Positions 14,895 to 24,220 are shown, counted from the stretch's first letter. The stretch: 52,550 nt of DNA from Cesiribacteraceae bacterium YIM B00369 (GCA_017948555.1 JAFMYY010000017.1:89810-142359); one strand, 5' to 3'. The notes: a model not told the origin generated them from the sequence alone. Numbers and translations: made by a program.

Positions 14895-17252
14895 TTAGAG
14901 TTCAAAGCCAAAGTTAAAAAAGGGGAGCAGGCCAAAGAGGCCCGGCTGGGAATACTGCAAGGTGCCGTTATCGTCAGGAATAATGAAAATACCTATAGGG
15001 CTGGCACGGTTGTAAGCGTTATTTACCCCGGCAAAAGCATGCCATTTAAACCTGTTGCCGCCTTTATATTTGTACTTTATTCCTAAGTCGAGCCGGTGGG
15101 AGTCCGACATTTTTACCTGGTTAATACCGGAGTACTCCGGAATAAGGTTAACCCCTGTGTAAGAGGGTGCTGTTACCACATACTGTCCGGTTACAGGAGT
15201 AAACCGTGAGCCGGACATAAACTCCCATACGGCAGAAGCCTCCCAGCGCTCATTGATTTTGTATTGTGTAACAAGGGCAGTATTATGCCTGCGGTCGTAG
15301 CGGGAGTAAAACCACTGGCCATAGTTTAACTCATCGAACTGCCTCCATGCCCACGAAAGGCTGTAGCTGAGCCAGCCTGTAAATTTCCCTTCTTCTTTGC
15401 GGATTAAAAATTCCAGACCGTATGCCTTTCCTTTTCCTGTAATTAATTTTGATTCAAAATCGGTGTTAACAAAAAGGTTGGTACCTTCCTCATAGCCCAC
15501 CTGGTTATCAAGTGTTTTATAATAAGCTTCGGTACTGAAAAATATGCTGTGCTCCGGCATATACCTGTGCCAGGCAGCCGAATACTGGTGAGAACGCTGC
15601 GGAGGAATTTTATCTGAAACCGGATACCAGATGTCGGTAGGGGAGGAGATAAAGGAGTTGGATATCCTGTACATGAACTGGGCCATTCTTGAATAGCTGA
15701 GTTTTACCGACTGCTCCTCATTTATCGAATACCGGAGCGCTACCCGCGGTTCAGGCACAAAGTAGGTCCTGTTCCGGAGAAAAGCCATAGACCCCCTGAA
15801 GCCTGTGCTTGCTAAAAACTTATCTGTAACCCTCCATTCCTGCTGCAGGTAAGCGGCAGCCTCCTGAAATTGCCGGCCCTTGTGAGAGCTTCCATCCATT
15901 AAATCAGAAAAGTAACCGGAAGTATTCATTACCTGCGGACTCACCCTGTGTACTGCCCAGTCGATGCCTGTGGTAAGGCGCATGTTTTCCAGGAATGAGT
16001 CGTTGCTGAAGGCCACCTTTGCCCCATAATCCTCAATGTCAGAAAAAGAAGTCAGCTGGTTATCCTTGAATGCATTCAGGATATGGTAATCAAAAGAAGT
16101 TCTGCTTAAGGTTAAATTGCTGTTCCATGCCCCTTTGTACCGGTGGTGCCAGCGGACTGTCTGGCTGTTATTAGCGGAGTTAAATTTTGATGTAAACTTA
16201 TAACCGTCGTTTTCTCTGGTAATGGAGAGGTTAAATTTATCTTTACCTCCGAAATAGCTGAATTCAAGTAAATCTCTTTTTGTGGGTTTGTATATTATTT
16301 TTCCATTGATGTCATAAAAAAAGTAGGGGATGTTTTTACTGATCTCTTTAAATACCTGGTCGAAGTAGGTTCTTCTGCCACTGAGCCAGATGCTTAGTTT
16401 ATCCTTTACTATTGGTTGTTCCACATACAGGCGGGAGGTAATTAAGCCGATATCTCCTGAAACTCTGGTTTTTTCAGCCAGCCGGTTGTGAGTGGTTACC
16501 CCAAGAACAGAGGATAAGCGCCCCCCGTACTCAGCAGGAAAACCCGCATTTACCGATTCCACCTTTTCAATAATATCAGGGTTAAAGACCGAGAGAAACC
16601 CGAACAGGTGGCCTGTATTATAAATGCCTGCCCCGTCGAGCATTACCAGGTTCTGGTCAGCTGCTCCTCCGCGGACAAAAACATCGGAACTGCCTTCCAC
16701 GCCACGTGCGGTGCCCGGCAGGAGCTGCAGGGTTTTTATTACATCGGCTTCGCCACCCCATACAGGAATGGCTGTTAAGTCTTTTTTGGTTAAGATAGCT
16801 GTACCCAGGCCGGCAGAGTGAACAATGTGTTCCGATGAATATCGTCTGGAGGTAATGGTAACTTCGTTAAGCCGGCTGATAAGGGGAGCCAGAATAAAAG
16901 TAAAAGAGGTGTCTTTAGAAATTACAACCTCCCTTACCAGTTCCTGGTAGCCGGTGTAAAGGATTCTGAATCTTTTTATGCCCCCATCAACCTTTGTCGA
17001 AAAAGCACCCTCCGGGTCAGTAACAGTAACAGTGCTGTCAGGTAAAATTAATAAATGTGCAAAAGGTAGTTTTTCCTCATTGATGTCTTTTATTGTTCCG
17101 CTAAGCTGAACCTTTTGTCCATATAAAACTACCGGAAAGAGTAGTATAAAAAGGAAGTATATTTTTGACAGAAGTTTAGATTTGGGTAAAGAGTAATCAT
17201 AAGGCATAACACGGTTAAGATGGATAATGAGGTTCTTAAAAAATAGTTTCAT
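14895..17252 (-). CDS. TonB-dependent outer-membrane receptor with CarboxypepD_reg-like domain
   Basis: A 785-residue outer-membrane transporter. Order: signal peptide (about 27-45, ending VVLYGQ), a CarboxypepD_reg-like beta-sandwich (about 46-130, VQLSGTIKDINEEKLPFAHL), the plug (about 135-260, with GVEGSSDVFVRGGAADQNLV and FPAEYGGRLSSVLGV) and a 22-strand type barrel ending in phenylalanine-rich FFNFGFEL. It takes up an unknown substrate using TonB energy. The signal peptide is better placed if translation starts at the second Met (17207), which gives a shorter basic N-terminus. The DUF4249 lipoprotein gene follows. No T-box or sigma/anti-sigma pair is nearby, so regulation is not apparent. 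Confidence 0.93.
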   Translation of the reverse strand: MKLFFKNLIIHLNRVMPYDYSLPKSKLLSKIYFLFILLFPVVLYGQKVQLSGTIKDINEEKLPFAHLLILPDSTVTVTDPEGAFSTKVDGGIKRFRILYTGYQELVREVVISKDTSFTFILAPLISRLNEVTITSRRYSSEHIVHSAGLGTAILTKKDLTAIPVWGGEADVIKTLQLLPGTARGVEGSSDVFVRGGAADQNLVMLDGAGIYNTGHLFGFLSVFNPDIIEKVESVNAGFPAEYGGRLSSVLGVTTHNRLAEKTRVSGDIGLITSRLYVEQPIVKDKLSIWLSGRRTYFDQVFKEISKNIPYFFYDINGKIIYKPTKRDLLEFSYFGGKDKFNLSITRENDGYKFTSKFNSANNSQTVRWHHRYKGAWNSNLTLSRTSFDYHILNAFKDNQLTSFSDIEDYGAKVAFSNDSFLENMRLTTGIDWAVHRVSPQVMNTSGYFSDLMDGSSHKGRQFQEAAAYLQQEWRVTDKFLASTGFRGSMAFLRNRTYFVPEPRVALRYSINEEQSVKLSYSRMAQFMYRISNSFISSPTDIWYPVSDKIPPQRSHQYSAAWHRYMPEHSIFFSTEAYYKTLDNQVGYEEGTNLFVNTDFESKLITGKGKAYGLEFLIRKEEGKFTGWLSYSLSWAWRQFDELNYGQWFYSRYDRRHNTALVTQYKINERWEASAVWEFMSGSRFTPVTGQYVVTAPSYTGVNLIPEYSGINQVKMSDSHRLDLGIKYKYKGGNRFKWHAFAGVNNAYNRASPIGIFIIPDDNGTLQYSQPGLFGLLPFFNFGFEL

Positions 17253-17597
17253 TTAAGTAAATGATAAAAAATAGGGAGATTCAAAGTATGAACATGGCTT
17301 TTTGCGATATGTTTGGAGAAAAATGAAGAATTGACGGATTGCATACATAATAAACTGTAAGGATATACAATAGCGCTGTCAGAAAGATTTTTACCGGCCG
17401 GTCAGGCACCGGATCCTGTGGAAATAGTTCCGGAACTGTAAAATCCTGTAAGAGGGCAGTTGCCGGAAAGTGGAAACAGAATTGATAATGTTTTCAGAGG
17501 ATAAAAATCATTAGCACTGAAACGCACTGGTTTACCGGAAGGGAGGAAATAAAACAGGTTACATTTACCCCAAAATGGAACCTGTTTATAAGTTATA
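17253..17597. other. Intergenic region between the TonB receptor and AI-2E genes
   Basis: 345 bp upstream of the receptor gene and downstream of the permease gene. The part near 17552 is a terminator; the rest (17253-17550) presumably holds the receptor promoter, but no clear TTTG/TAnnTTTG pair or operator stands out. Two short CCGG-containing palindromic stretches near 17395 and 17530 are noted without assignment. Confidence 0.4.
17552..17587 (-). terminator. Terminator of the AI-2E family gene
   Basis: AAACAGGTT pairs with AACCTGTTT over an 18-nt loop; on the minus strand the right arm runs into TTTTATTT. It is 10 bp past the stop codon of the permease gene. Confidence 0.7.
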
Positions 17598-18707
17598 TTA
17601 TTTCTTCTTCCTGTTTTTTAAAATGCTGTGGAACGGAATTCTCTTTTTTTCATTTGTCTGTTCTTCGGGTGGGTTATCCAGCACAAATCCAATGGGCCTC
17701 AGGGGCTCAATGGCATCGCATATTACCTTTATGATGGCAAGTATAGGAATGGCCAGGATCATGCCTAAAGCTCCCCAGATCATGCCTCCGAAGAAAAGGG
17801 CAATAATAGCTGCAAAAGGATTGATGCTTACCTTACCGCCAACAATGTTGGGAGTAATAAAATTACCTTCAAGGAACTGTACCCCCCAGAACAGGGCCGC
17901 CACCCCGACAGGGTACCACAGGGAATCTTTAGTAACAAGTGCAAAAAGAATAGGTAGCAGAGACCCCACCAGAATACCGATATACGGTATAATGGTAAGC
18001 ACAGCAGCCAGGGCTCCGAAGAATATTGCATGTTCTATGCCCAGCAGCATTAAGCCAACTGAATTTAAAACAGCCACAATAAGGATAACGGTAAAAAGAC
18101 CAACAATATAGCTTCTTACCACCATTTCAATTTTAAAAACAGTATGGCTTACGGTTGCATATTTGTCCCTGCTGAACCACTTGAAAAGGAATACAACAAA
18201 GAACTTCCTGTAGTACAATAAAAAGAACAGTGAAATTAAGAAAAGGAAAAAGCCTGAAAAAAAGCCTGCTGTGGCCGAAAGGGTGCGGGTTACCGTGGAA
18301 GTGCTGTTTTCCAGGAAGCTGTTCAGAGAATCTTTAAGGTAGCGCGTCTGTTCCTGTTGTTCCACGCCAAAAGTATTTTCCATCCAGGCATGCCCGCGGT
18401 CGATAAGCTCGTTAAACCGGCCGCCTATAGAGGTTAAATCGCTGGAAATGCTCCCTACCTGTGCGGAAAAAAAATAGGATAATCCGGTTAATGCCAGCAG
18501 CACTACCAGAATAGAAAGCAGGGAACTGATTCCCCTTTTAATATGAACCCTTTCCAGCAGGCTGCTCAGGGGGTGCAGGAGCAATGCCACAATAAGGGCA
18601 GCTACTATAGGGCTGATCAGGCTCCTGCCCAAAATGAGAATATAGGTGGTGAGAACCAGACTGGATAGGATGAAAAAATATTTAACGTAACCGGGAATGG
18701 AATTCAT
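17598..18707 (-). CDS. AI-2E family transporter (PerM-like permease)
   Basis: A 369-residue inner-membrane protein of the AI-2E exporter family (PF01594). Hydrophobic segments appear near 8-30, 32-48, 62-82, 150-170, then four or five after residue 195. The C-terminal half has the family signature: PYIGILVGSLLPILFAL, WGVQFLEGNFITPNIVGGKV, PFAAIIALFFGGMIWGALG and the final MILAIPILAIIKVI. Characterised relatives include exporters of autoinducer-2 and Na+/H+ antiporters; the substrate here is open. It is monocistronic, with its own terminator at 17552. Confidence 0.92.
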   Translation of the reverse strand: MNSIPGYVKYFFILSSLVLTTYILILGRSLISPIVAALIVALLLHPLSSLLERVHIKRGISSLLSILVVLLALTGLSYFFSAQVGSISSDLTSIGGRFNELIDRGHAWMENTFGVEQQEQTRYLKDSLNSFLENSTSTVTRTLSATAGFFSGFFLFLISLFFLLYYRKFFVVFLFKWFSRDKYATVSHTVFKIEMVVRSYIVGLFTVILIVAVLNSVGLMLLGIEHAIFFGALAAVLTIIPYIGILVGSLLPILFALVTKDSLWYPVGVAALFWGVQFLEGNFITPNIVGGKVSINPFAAIIALFFGGMIWGALGMILAIPILAIIKVICDAIEPLRPIGFVLDNPPEEQTNEKKRIPFHSILKNRKKK

Positions 18708-18836
18708 TTACTAGTATTAATGGATTAAACCTGAATTATACCTGTTCCTGAAACCGTGAAAACGGATTTTAGTTATTGCTTACCGTTTAAATATCTTTTT
18801 ACAGGAGAAAGCACTAATGGCCGGTATAATTTAAAG

Positions 18837-18872
18837 CCTGAAAGCCCCTGCCGGAGACAAGGGGCTTTCAGG
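18837..18872 (-). terminator. Hairpin downstream of the Rieske oxidoreductase gene
   Basis: A 12-bp perfect stem (CCTGAAAGCCCC with GGGGCTTTCAGG) and 12-nt loop, 30 bp past the stop of the gene at 18902. The minus-strand tail CTTTAAATT is a weak T-run, so termination is likely but imperfect. Confidence 0.65.
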
Positions 18873-18901
18873 AATAATAAGGTTAAGGTAGTGTATTTGA
18901 T

Positions 18902-20467
18902 CTATTTCTTATCCCATGATTCAGGGAGTCCTTCATTCGGCCTGTCTTCGCCCGGTTTTGCAAGGCGGTTAATAGCTGGCCCTTCAAGAACCTCTCCGTC
19001 CACAGAAAAGCGGCTGCCGTGGCAGGGGCAATCCCAGCTTTTTTCGCCGTTGTTCCAGTGCACCAGGCAACCCATGTGGGTACAGACAGGGGATACCATG
19101 TGCAGGTGCCCGTGCTCATCCCGGTAGCAGGCCATTTTATTTCCGTCTTTTTCCACAATCTTACCTTCTCCGGCTTTAACTTCCTGTACTTCCTTTTCTG
19201 TGCCTTTAAATATATAGTCTTTTACCAGCTGGGTAGCTACATCGAGGTTTTCCTTTATAAAGCGTGGAGCGGAAGCCACAGGGGTAAAGCGTTTAGGGTC
19301 GTAAATTCCGGCCCACGGATTCTCTTTACCTGCAATTAAGTCGCTGATGATGATGGCTGACAGGGTTCCATAGGTAAGGCCGTCGGCAGCAAAACCGGTC
19401 GCTATATAAACATTCTTCTCCATTGGACTGGTGCCAATGTACGGCATCTTATCTGCCGCTTTGTAATTCTGAGCTGCCCATACATATTCAACTTTGTCCA
19501 CATCAAAATGCTGCCGCAGGTATTCCTCCACTTTTTTGAAGCTTTCTTCCGTATTTTTTACATGGCCGACCTTTTGTGCCGCATCAAGCACCAGCAGAAA
19601 GTTGCCATTTTCGTTGCTGTAAGGGCGCACAGAGTATAGCTGCGATTTACCTAAGTGCCAGTAAACACCTCCGGCCGGTAAATGGCCTTTCAGCCGGACA
19701 GCAAGGGCATGCTCTCTGTATACTTCCATGGCCGTATGCACTGCATAAACACCTTTTGGGGAATGGGTGGCCTGCACTACTTGTTTTGCCTTTACTATTC
19801 CTTTTTCGGTATGTACCACACATGGCTCCCCGTCTTCAATCTTCACCACTTTGGAATCTTCATAAATCCGGCACCGGGTATTTTTTGAAATCCCTGCAGC
19901 CAGCTGGCGCACATATTTCAGCGGGTTAAACTGGGCCTGGCCGGGCAGGTTGCTTATTGCAGCTACCCTGAAGGGGAAGTTTTCAGGAGCCACTCCGCTT
20001 GCCTCAAGACCTGCTTTTTTTAAGGCCTCAAGCTCGTTTTCCACCTCACTGCTGCGGGAGGTGTCATCCTGAGTGGTAAACAGGTAAAAAGGAACTCTTA
20101 TAAATTCACAATCCATATTGAATTCCTTTACCCTTTCTTCAATAAAATCAACGGCAGCTTTTCTGGAGACCGCTACAGCTTTCATGGTTTCATCGCTGTG
20201 CATGCCGGCAATCTTGTGCAGGTGCTCATCGACGGAGGCATAGAGGTTTCCTGTGGAGGAGCCGGTCGTACCCATACCAATCTTCAGCGCTTCCAGCACT
20301 GCTACTGTTTTTCCTTCTTTCAGCAACTGGTATGCAGTAGTAATGCCGGTAATTCCACCACCCACAATTGCAACATCTACCTCTGTATCTCCTGATAGCT
20401 GAGAAAATTGAGTGGGCTTACTGCCGGATTCCCAAACGGCTTTATTAGCATAATGATCTGTGGCCAT
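18902..20467 (-). CDS. FAD-dependent oxidoreductase with C-terminal Rieske [2Fe-2S] domain
   Basis: A 521-residue two-domain enzyme. Residues about 30-400 form a DAO-type flavoprotein: dinucleotide motif VDVAIVGGGITG (Gly36, Gly38, Gly41), the ATG-like motif GVYAVHTAMEVYREHALAV region and YIATGFAADGLTYG, where FAD contacts are expected. Residues about 425-505 are a Rieske domain: CTHMGC (Cys462, His464, Cys467) and CPCHGS (Cys480, Cys482, His483). The cluster ligands are Cys462, His464, Cys480 and His483; Cys467 and Cys482 fit the structural disulfide of high-potential Rieske proteins. Bacillus YhfW has the same layout. The substrate is unknown. It is divergent from msrA. Confidence 0.92.
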   Translation of the reverse strand: MATDHYANKAVWESGSKPTQFSQLSGDTEVDVAIVGGGITGITTAYQLLKEGKTVAVLEALKIGMGTTGSSTGNLYASVDEHLHKIAGMHSDETMKAVAVSRKAAVDFIEERVKEFNMDCEFIRVPFYLFTTQDDTSRSSEVENELEALKKAGLEASGVAPENFPFRVAAISNLPGQAQFNPLKYVRQLAAGISKNTRCRIYEDSKVVKIEDGEPCVVHTEKGIVKAKQVVQATHSPKGVYAVHTAMEVYREHALAVRLKGHLPAGGVYWHLGKSQLYSVRPYSNENGNFLLVLDAAQKVGHVKNTEESFKKVEEYLRQHFDVDKVEYVWAAQNYKAADKMPYIGTSPMEKNVYIATGFAADGLTYGTLSAIIISDLIAGKENPWAGIYDPKRFTPVASAPRFIKENLDVATQLVKDYIFKGTEKEVQEVKAGEGKIVEKDGNKMACYRDEHGHLHMVSPVCTHMGCLVHWNNGEKSWDCPCHGSRFSVDGEVLEGPAINRLAKPGEDRPNEGLPESWDKK

Positions 20468-20862
20468 TTTAGTATAAATTTTCAGGTTATGTATTTATTT
20501 TAAAGAATAACCTGGTTTCACAGCCTTGGTTTATTATTTCCACCATATATAATTGTTTACCTGAAGGGGAGCGCCTGTATGTTGTTAGTACAGATGATTC
20601 CTGCAGATGGAGGTAGACGCTGGTTTTGCTCCTTATTCCGGCTGGAATATTGCTTTGGGAATTGTATCAGCCTTTTCGTTAAACAGTTGTAGCTTTAAAT
20701 TCTGCAAATAGATGAACAGAGTTTGTCTGTATCGGGTTATCCCGGTAAGGCGGGGAAATGGTTAAGAAGCTGGCTTAAAAGAGGAGCAATTAACCGGCAG
20801 AATTATAATTAAATAAGAAGCAGGGGTTAAACCCTGACCGAAAAATTAAAAAGAGAAAACAA
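20468..20862. other. Intergenic region between divergent Rieske oxidoreductase and msrA
   Basis: 395 bp that must hold both divergent promoters. I see only a short odd palindrome GGGTTAAACCC at 20824-20834, about 30 bp before msrA, which could be an operator. No other structure stands out. Confidence 0.3.
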
Positions 20863-21408
20863 ATGGAAACAGCAACGTTTGGAAGTGGATGTTTCTGGTG
20901 TACAGAAGCCATTTTTCAGAGATTAAAAGGAGTTGAGAAAGTGGAGTCCGGTTATGCCGGAGGTAATGTTGAAAAGCCAACTTACGATCAGGTTTGTTCC
21001 GGAACAACAGGCCATGCCGAAGTGCTGCAGATTACTTTCGATCCTGAAAAAATTACTTATAGTGAATTGCTTGATGTGTTTTGGGCCACGCATGACCCGA
21101 CTACTTTAAACAGGCAGGGTAATGATGTGGGGACTCAGTACAGGTCTGTTATCTTTTACCATAACGAAGAGCAGAAGAACCTGGCAGAAAAGAGTAAAAA
21201 AGAAGTGGACAGCTCCGGCGTTTTTCAGGACCCGATTGTAACACAAATAGATCCTCTTCCGGATTTTTATGTGGCGGAAAATTATCATCAGAATTACTTT
21301 AACCGGAATGGCCAGCAGCCGTACTGCAACTATCTGATAAAGCCAAAGGTGGAGAAATTAGGCAAAGCCTTCAGAGAAAGAATAAAACCGGAATACAGCG
21401 CGAACTAA
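20863..21408 (+). CDS. msrA: Peptide-methionine (S)-S-oxide reductase MsrA
   Basis: A 181-residue MsrA, which reduces the S-epimer of methionine sulfoxide in proteins using thioredoxin. The catalytic site is GSGCFWC with Cys10 as nucleophile; [43 protein letters not shown] are standard family motifs. Length and order are normal and there is no signal peptide, so it is cytosolic. It is the first gene of a methionine sulfoxide repair locus with msrB at 21736, an msrB-like gene at 22160 and an opposed msrA paralogue at 22577; a dispersed repeat separates it from msrB. Confidence 0.97.
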   Translation: METATFGSGCFWCTEAIFQRLKGVEKVESGYAGGNVEKPTYDQVCSGTTGHAEVLQITFDPEKITYSELLDVFWATHDPTTLNRQGNDVGTQYRSVIFYHNEEQKNLAEKSKKEVDSSGVFQDPIVTQIDPLPDFYVAENYHQNYFNRNGQQPYCNYLIKPKVEKLGKAFRERIKPEYSAN

Positions 21409-21524
21409 AGGAAGGTAAAATAATCTTATAAAAGTATGCAGTTATGAGCTGTGGGGAATTACCCGCACCTTATTTTTGTTGTTTCTGTACCGGAAGAAAA
21501 ACAGAAAGATTTAGTAAGTAGATT

Positions 21525-21661
21525 GACAGAATTATTTTACTGATAAAAGCTGGCCTTGTCATCCTGAGGAACGAAGGATCTTACATAGTCTGAAGCCTCA
21601 AAAAGGCCATTTACCTGGAAGGATCCCTCCGCGCGGCGGCCGCCTTAGGTCGGGATGACAA
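21525..21661 (-). repeat. Dispersed palindromic repeat, copy 2
   Basis: Reverse-complement copy relative to those at 1 and 42920. Its left flank (21525-21560) is the reverse complement of the AT-rich flank of the other copies; arms ATCCTGAGG and GGTCGGGATGAC enclose a spacer that includes GGCGGCCGCC at 21634-21643, also in copy 1 but absent from copy 3. It fills the gap between msrA and msrB and may affect read-through by its hairpin. Confidence 0.75.
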
Positions 21662-21735
21662 TGATGCTATTTAAGTGCAAAATAAATATGTTATAGTACT
21701 TGAACCCGGAAATTAAATTAAAACAGGATCAATTA

Positions 21736-22122
21736 ATGATGAAACCTACTGAAGATAAAACAAAATATAACCCGCTCACAAGAGAGGAAGAAAGGGTTAT
21801 TGTTCATAAAGGAACTGAATATCCTTTTACCGGAAAGTTCAACGACCATAAAGAGACAGGAACTTATATTTGTAAAAGGTGTAATGCTCCTCTTTACAAC
21901 TCAGCCGATAAATTTGAATCGCGTTGCGGCTGGCCGAGCTTCGATGATGAGATAGAAGGCGCTGTGGAAAGAGTGCCTGATGCCGACGGACACCGGATTG
22001 AAATTGTTTGTGCCAATTGTAAAGGTCATTTAGGCCATGTTTTTGAAGGAGAATACTTAACCGATAAAAACGTGAGGCATTGTGTGAATTCTGTTTCCAT
22101 GGATTTTATTCCCGCTAAATAG
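21736..22122 (+). CDS. msrB: Peptide-methionine (R)-S-oxide reductase MsrB
   Basis: A 128-residue MsrB, reducing the R-epimer of methionine sulfoxide. Visible: structural zinc pairs CKRC (Cys46, Cys49) and CANC (Cys92, Cys95), the SRCGWPSF motif with Cys64 as probable recycling cysteine, GHLGHVFEGE, and the catalytic RHCVNSVS with Cys116. The start is taken at the ATG ATG pair at 21736; an in-frame TTG at 21700 would add 12 residues without family support. It follows msrA, separated by a dispersed repeat, and precedes an msrB-like gene by 37 bp. Confidence 0.95.
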   Translation: MMKPTEDKTKYNPLTREEERVIVHKGTEYPFTGKFNDHKETGTYICKRCNAPLYNSADKFESRCGWPSFDDEIEGAVERVPDADGHRIEIVCANCKGHLGHVFEGEYLTDKNVRHCVNSVSMDFIPAK

Positions 22123-22159
22123 CAGAGTTATATTTTGAACAAGTAACATTGACAGAAAA

Positions 22160-22504
22160 ATGAGTTGTTTCCTGCACAGGATGCAAAGGAAGGAGAACAG
22201 GAGAGCGGCCATATTGCAAAGGGGGGCTGAAGAGGAGCAGGGGGTCTATGCCTGTACTTCCTGTGGCAGCAGCCTTTTCGAGCCATCTAAAAAGTTCGAT
22301 TCAGGGACGGGTTTCCCCAGTTTCTGGCTCCATATAGGGGAAAATGTGAAAGAGAATTTCCTGGATACCTACGGCAGGGAAAGAATCCAGCTCCTGTGCA
22401 GTCAGTGTGGCCAGCACCTCGGGCATCTTTTCGATAATAAGAGAACCCCCACCAGGAAGCGGTACTGCATAAATGCCGGTTCTATACAGCTTGTAAAACA
22501 TTAA
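22160..22504 (+). CDS. MsrB-like methionine sulfoxide reductase, shortened N-terminus
   Basis: A 114-residue MsrB homologue diverged from its neighbour. Zinc cysteines CTSC (Cys32, Cys35) and CSQC (Cys80, Cys83), GTGFPSFW, GQHLGHLF and the catalytic RYCINAGS (Cys103) are all there. Two oddities: the SRCGWPSF cysteine is replaced (DSGTGFPSF), so a different recycling thiol would be needed, and the usual dozen residues between the RGTE-type motif and GVYAC are missing (RGAEEEQGVYAC). Other frames do not restore them, so this is a compact form and not an obvious frameshift. It is probably co-transcribed with msrB. Confidence 0.85.
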   Translation: MSCFLHRMQRKENRRAAILQRGAEEEQGVYACTSCGSSLFEPSKKFDSGTGFPSFWLHIGENVKENFLDTYGRERIQLLCSQCGQHLGHLFDNKRTPTRKRYCINAGSIQLVKH

Positions 22505-22576
22505 AAAAGGCAGTTTCTGATAATTCAGCGACCGCTTTTTTCTTTTGGTGTATTTCCTGCCTCAGGGTCATAGGAT

Positions 22577-23257
22577 TTAGCTTTTGCAGTATATTTTTGG
22601 CTGGAGACGCGTGGTGCTGAGCAGCACCTCAGTGGCCGGAGCAGATAGCCTGTATTTATCAGTAAATTGTACTATGGCCTCTTCTGTTCCAAATCCATAA
22701 AGGTAGCCATTAAGCCTGGCAGCAGCCGTTGAATCCACCATTTCCTGAAAATTCCCGAAGCGCTCCTGAATCCAATTCAGCAGGAGGGGGTGGCGCTGCA
22801 GTTTATATTTCTGGTGGCGGTCTTCAGCCCTGTAAAAATGTTCGTAAGGAATGACAGGAGTATAAACCTCCTGCCCAAAAAAGGTGCTGCTTCTTTCTTT
22901 TGCCTCAAGTGCCTGCTCTTTCTGCTCAGCGGAATGGAAGAATATTGCAGAACTGTACTGCCTTTTCCAGGGCTTCCCCAACGGCTTATGGTTAGCGAAA
23001 AAAACAGACAGCAATTCCGGGTATTTGATTACGGAAGGATCATAAAGGAGCTGGATGGTTTCAATATGATCCCCCATTGTCCTGTAGGAAGGGGCCGGTG
23101 TGGTTCCCCCAGCATAGCCTGCCAATGTTCCTGCCACGCCATCTGTAGCCCCGAAAAGAGCATCAGGATGCCAGAAACATCCCATTGAAAAAGTGGCAAC
23201 AGCTGATTTTTTTGCAGGCTCTGCAGTGTGTACGGTAAATGGGCCATTGTTTTCCAT
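22577..23257 (-). CDS. MsrA paralogue
   Basis: A 226-residue MsrA-type protein, longer than the msrA at 20863. Catalytic Cys27 lies in MGCFWHPD, where the family often has a second Cys; LAGYAGGTTPAPSY, HIETIQLLYDPS and YRAEDRHQKYKLQ match the family's substrate-site and C-terminal motifs. A C-terminal extension from about residue 165 has no recognised motif apart from a Cys near the end (IYCKS) that could serve in recycling. It faces the msr genes and ends 72 bp from the msrB-like gene, so the four Msr genes form one locus but not one operon. Confidence 0.92.
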   Translation of the reverse strand: MENNGPFTVHTAEPAKKSAVATFSMGCFWHPDALFGATDGVAGTLAGYAGGTTPAPSYRTMGDHIETIQLLYDPSVIKYPELLSVFFANHKPLGKPWKRQYSSAIFFHSAEQKEQALEAKERSSTFFGQEVYTPVIPYEHFYRAEDRHQKYKLQRHPLLLNWIQERFGNFQEMVDSTAAARLNGYLYGFGTEEAIVQFTDKYRLSAPATEVLLSTTRLQPKIYCKS

Positions 23258-23527
23258 GTCTGTTTATTTTTAAAAGGAATTCAGGCGGGTGTTTATTCCC
23301 TTAAATATAGATAACCTTTAATTATTTATATATAGTTCTGCTTTACCTGCAGAAAAAATTAATGATAAGGGTGAAACAGAAATGACTGATTTATAACCTT
23401 TTTATTTCTATTCAGTATAATAGACCAGTTGTGAAAGGATATTGAAAAAGGGCTCCGGAAAGGAGAATAATTCAATATCTATTTTTTTAATAAACAAAAA
23501 TTTTTTAAACCAAAATTAAAAATTGTT

Positions 23528-24163
23528 ATGGCAGACATTAAAATTGAAAAGAAGAAGAATAACAACACTCCTATCTGGCCCTGGATATTAGGCCTGCTTT
23601 TAGTAGCCGGTATTATTTGGGCAATTGCTTCTATGGATTCAGATCCTGAACCGGCAAGTAATGAAGTAGCTGTGGTTGAAGAGCCATATAATGAACCTGT
23701 GGTAACTGAACCGCAATCCAATGTGGTTAATGCTGAAAATGAAGATTTTGTTTCTTACGTAAATCAGAAAGATGTACAGGAGCAAATGGGCATCGATCAC
23801 CAGGTAACTTCACAGGCACTTACCAAACTTGCTAATTCACTGAGCGAATTGTCGCAGAACGATGACCAGTATTCTCAGCAAATTAATGAGGTAAAGCAAA
23901 CAGCAGATGAGATTCAGAGAGACCCGCAGTCTCTTCAGCATGCAAACAAAGTAAACAGTGCTTTTTCATCGGCTGCAAATGTAATGGACCAAATCCAGCA
24001 GGATCGTTTTCCTGATGCAGAATCCAGTGTAAATGATGTTCAGGATGCAGCTGATAAAATTAAGAATGATGAGCAGTTGCTGAACCAGAAGGAAGAAGTG
24101 GATACATTTTTTGAAAAAGCAGCAGATGCTGTTGAGGAAATGAAGGGAAATTCTTCAATGTAA
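23528..24163 (+). CDS. Membrane-anchored coiled-coil protein
   Basis: A 211-residue protein of no named family. A short lysine/asparagine-rich N-terminus precedes a single membrane helix (WPWILGLLLVAGIIWAIA, residues 17-34), then an acidic proline-rich linker (to about 75) and a long alpha-helical region with regular hydrophobic spacing, e.g. QALTKLANSLSELSQ and SVNDVQDAADKIKNDEQLL, probably coiled coil. The bulk is expected in the periplasm. It is 57 bp upstream of the PRC-barrel gene on the same strand, so the pair may act together in envelope stress; this is inference. Confidence 0.8.
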   Translation: MADIKIEKKKNNNTPIWPWILGLLLVAGIIWAIASMDSDPEPASNEVAVVEEPYNEPVVTEPQSNVVNAENEDFVSYVNQKDVQEQMGIDHQVTSQALTKLANSLSELSQNDDQYSQQINEVKQTADEIQRDPQSLQHANKVNSAFSSAANVMDQIQQDRFPDAESSVNDVQDAADKIKNDEQLLNQKEEVDTFFEKAADAVEEMKGNSSM

Positions 24164-24220
24164 TCAAAGTTAAATTTGATTTTTTGAAAGTTTAATTTTT
24201 TAATTTAAAAGGAGTAAATA

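Noticed and set aside
17575..18111. 178-codon plus-strand ORF
   Set aside because: It is antisense to the AI-2E permease gene, whose protein has clear family motifs; the ORF product is a low-complexity shadow.
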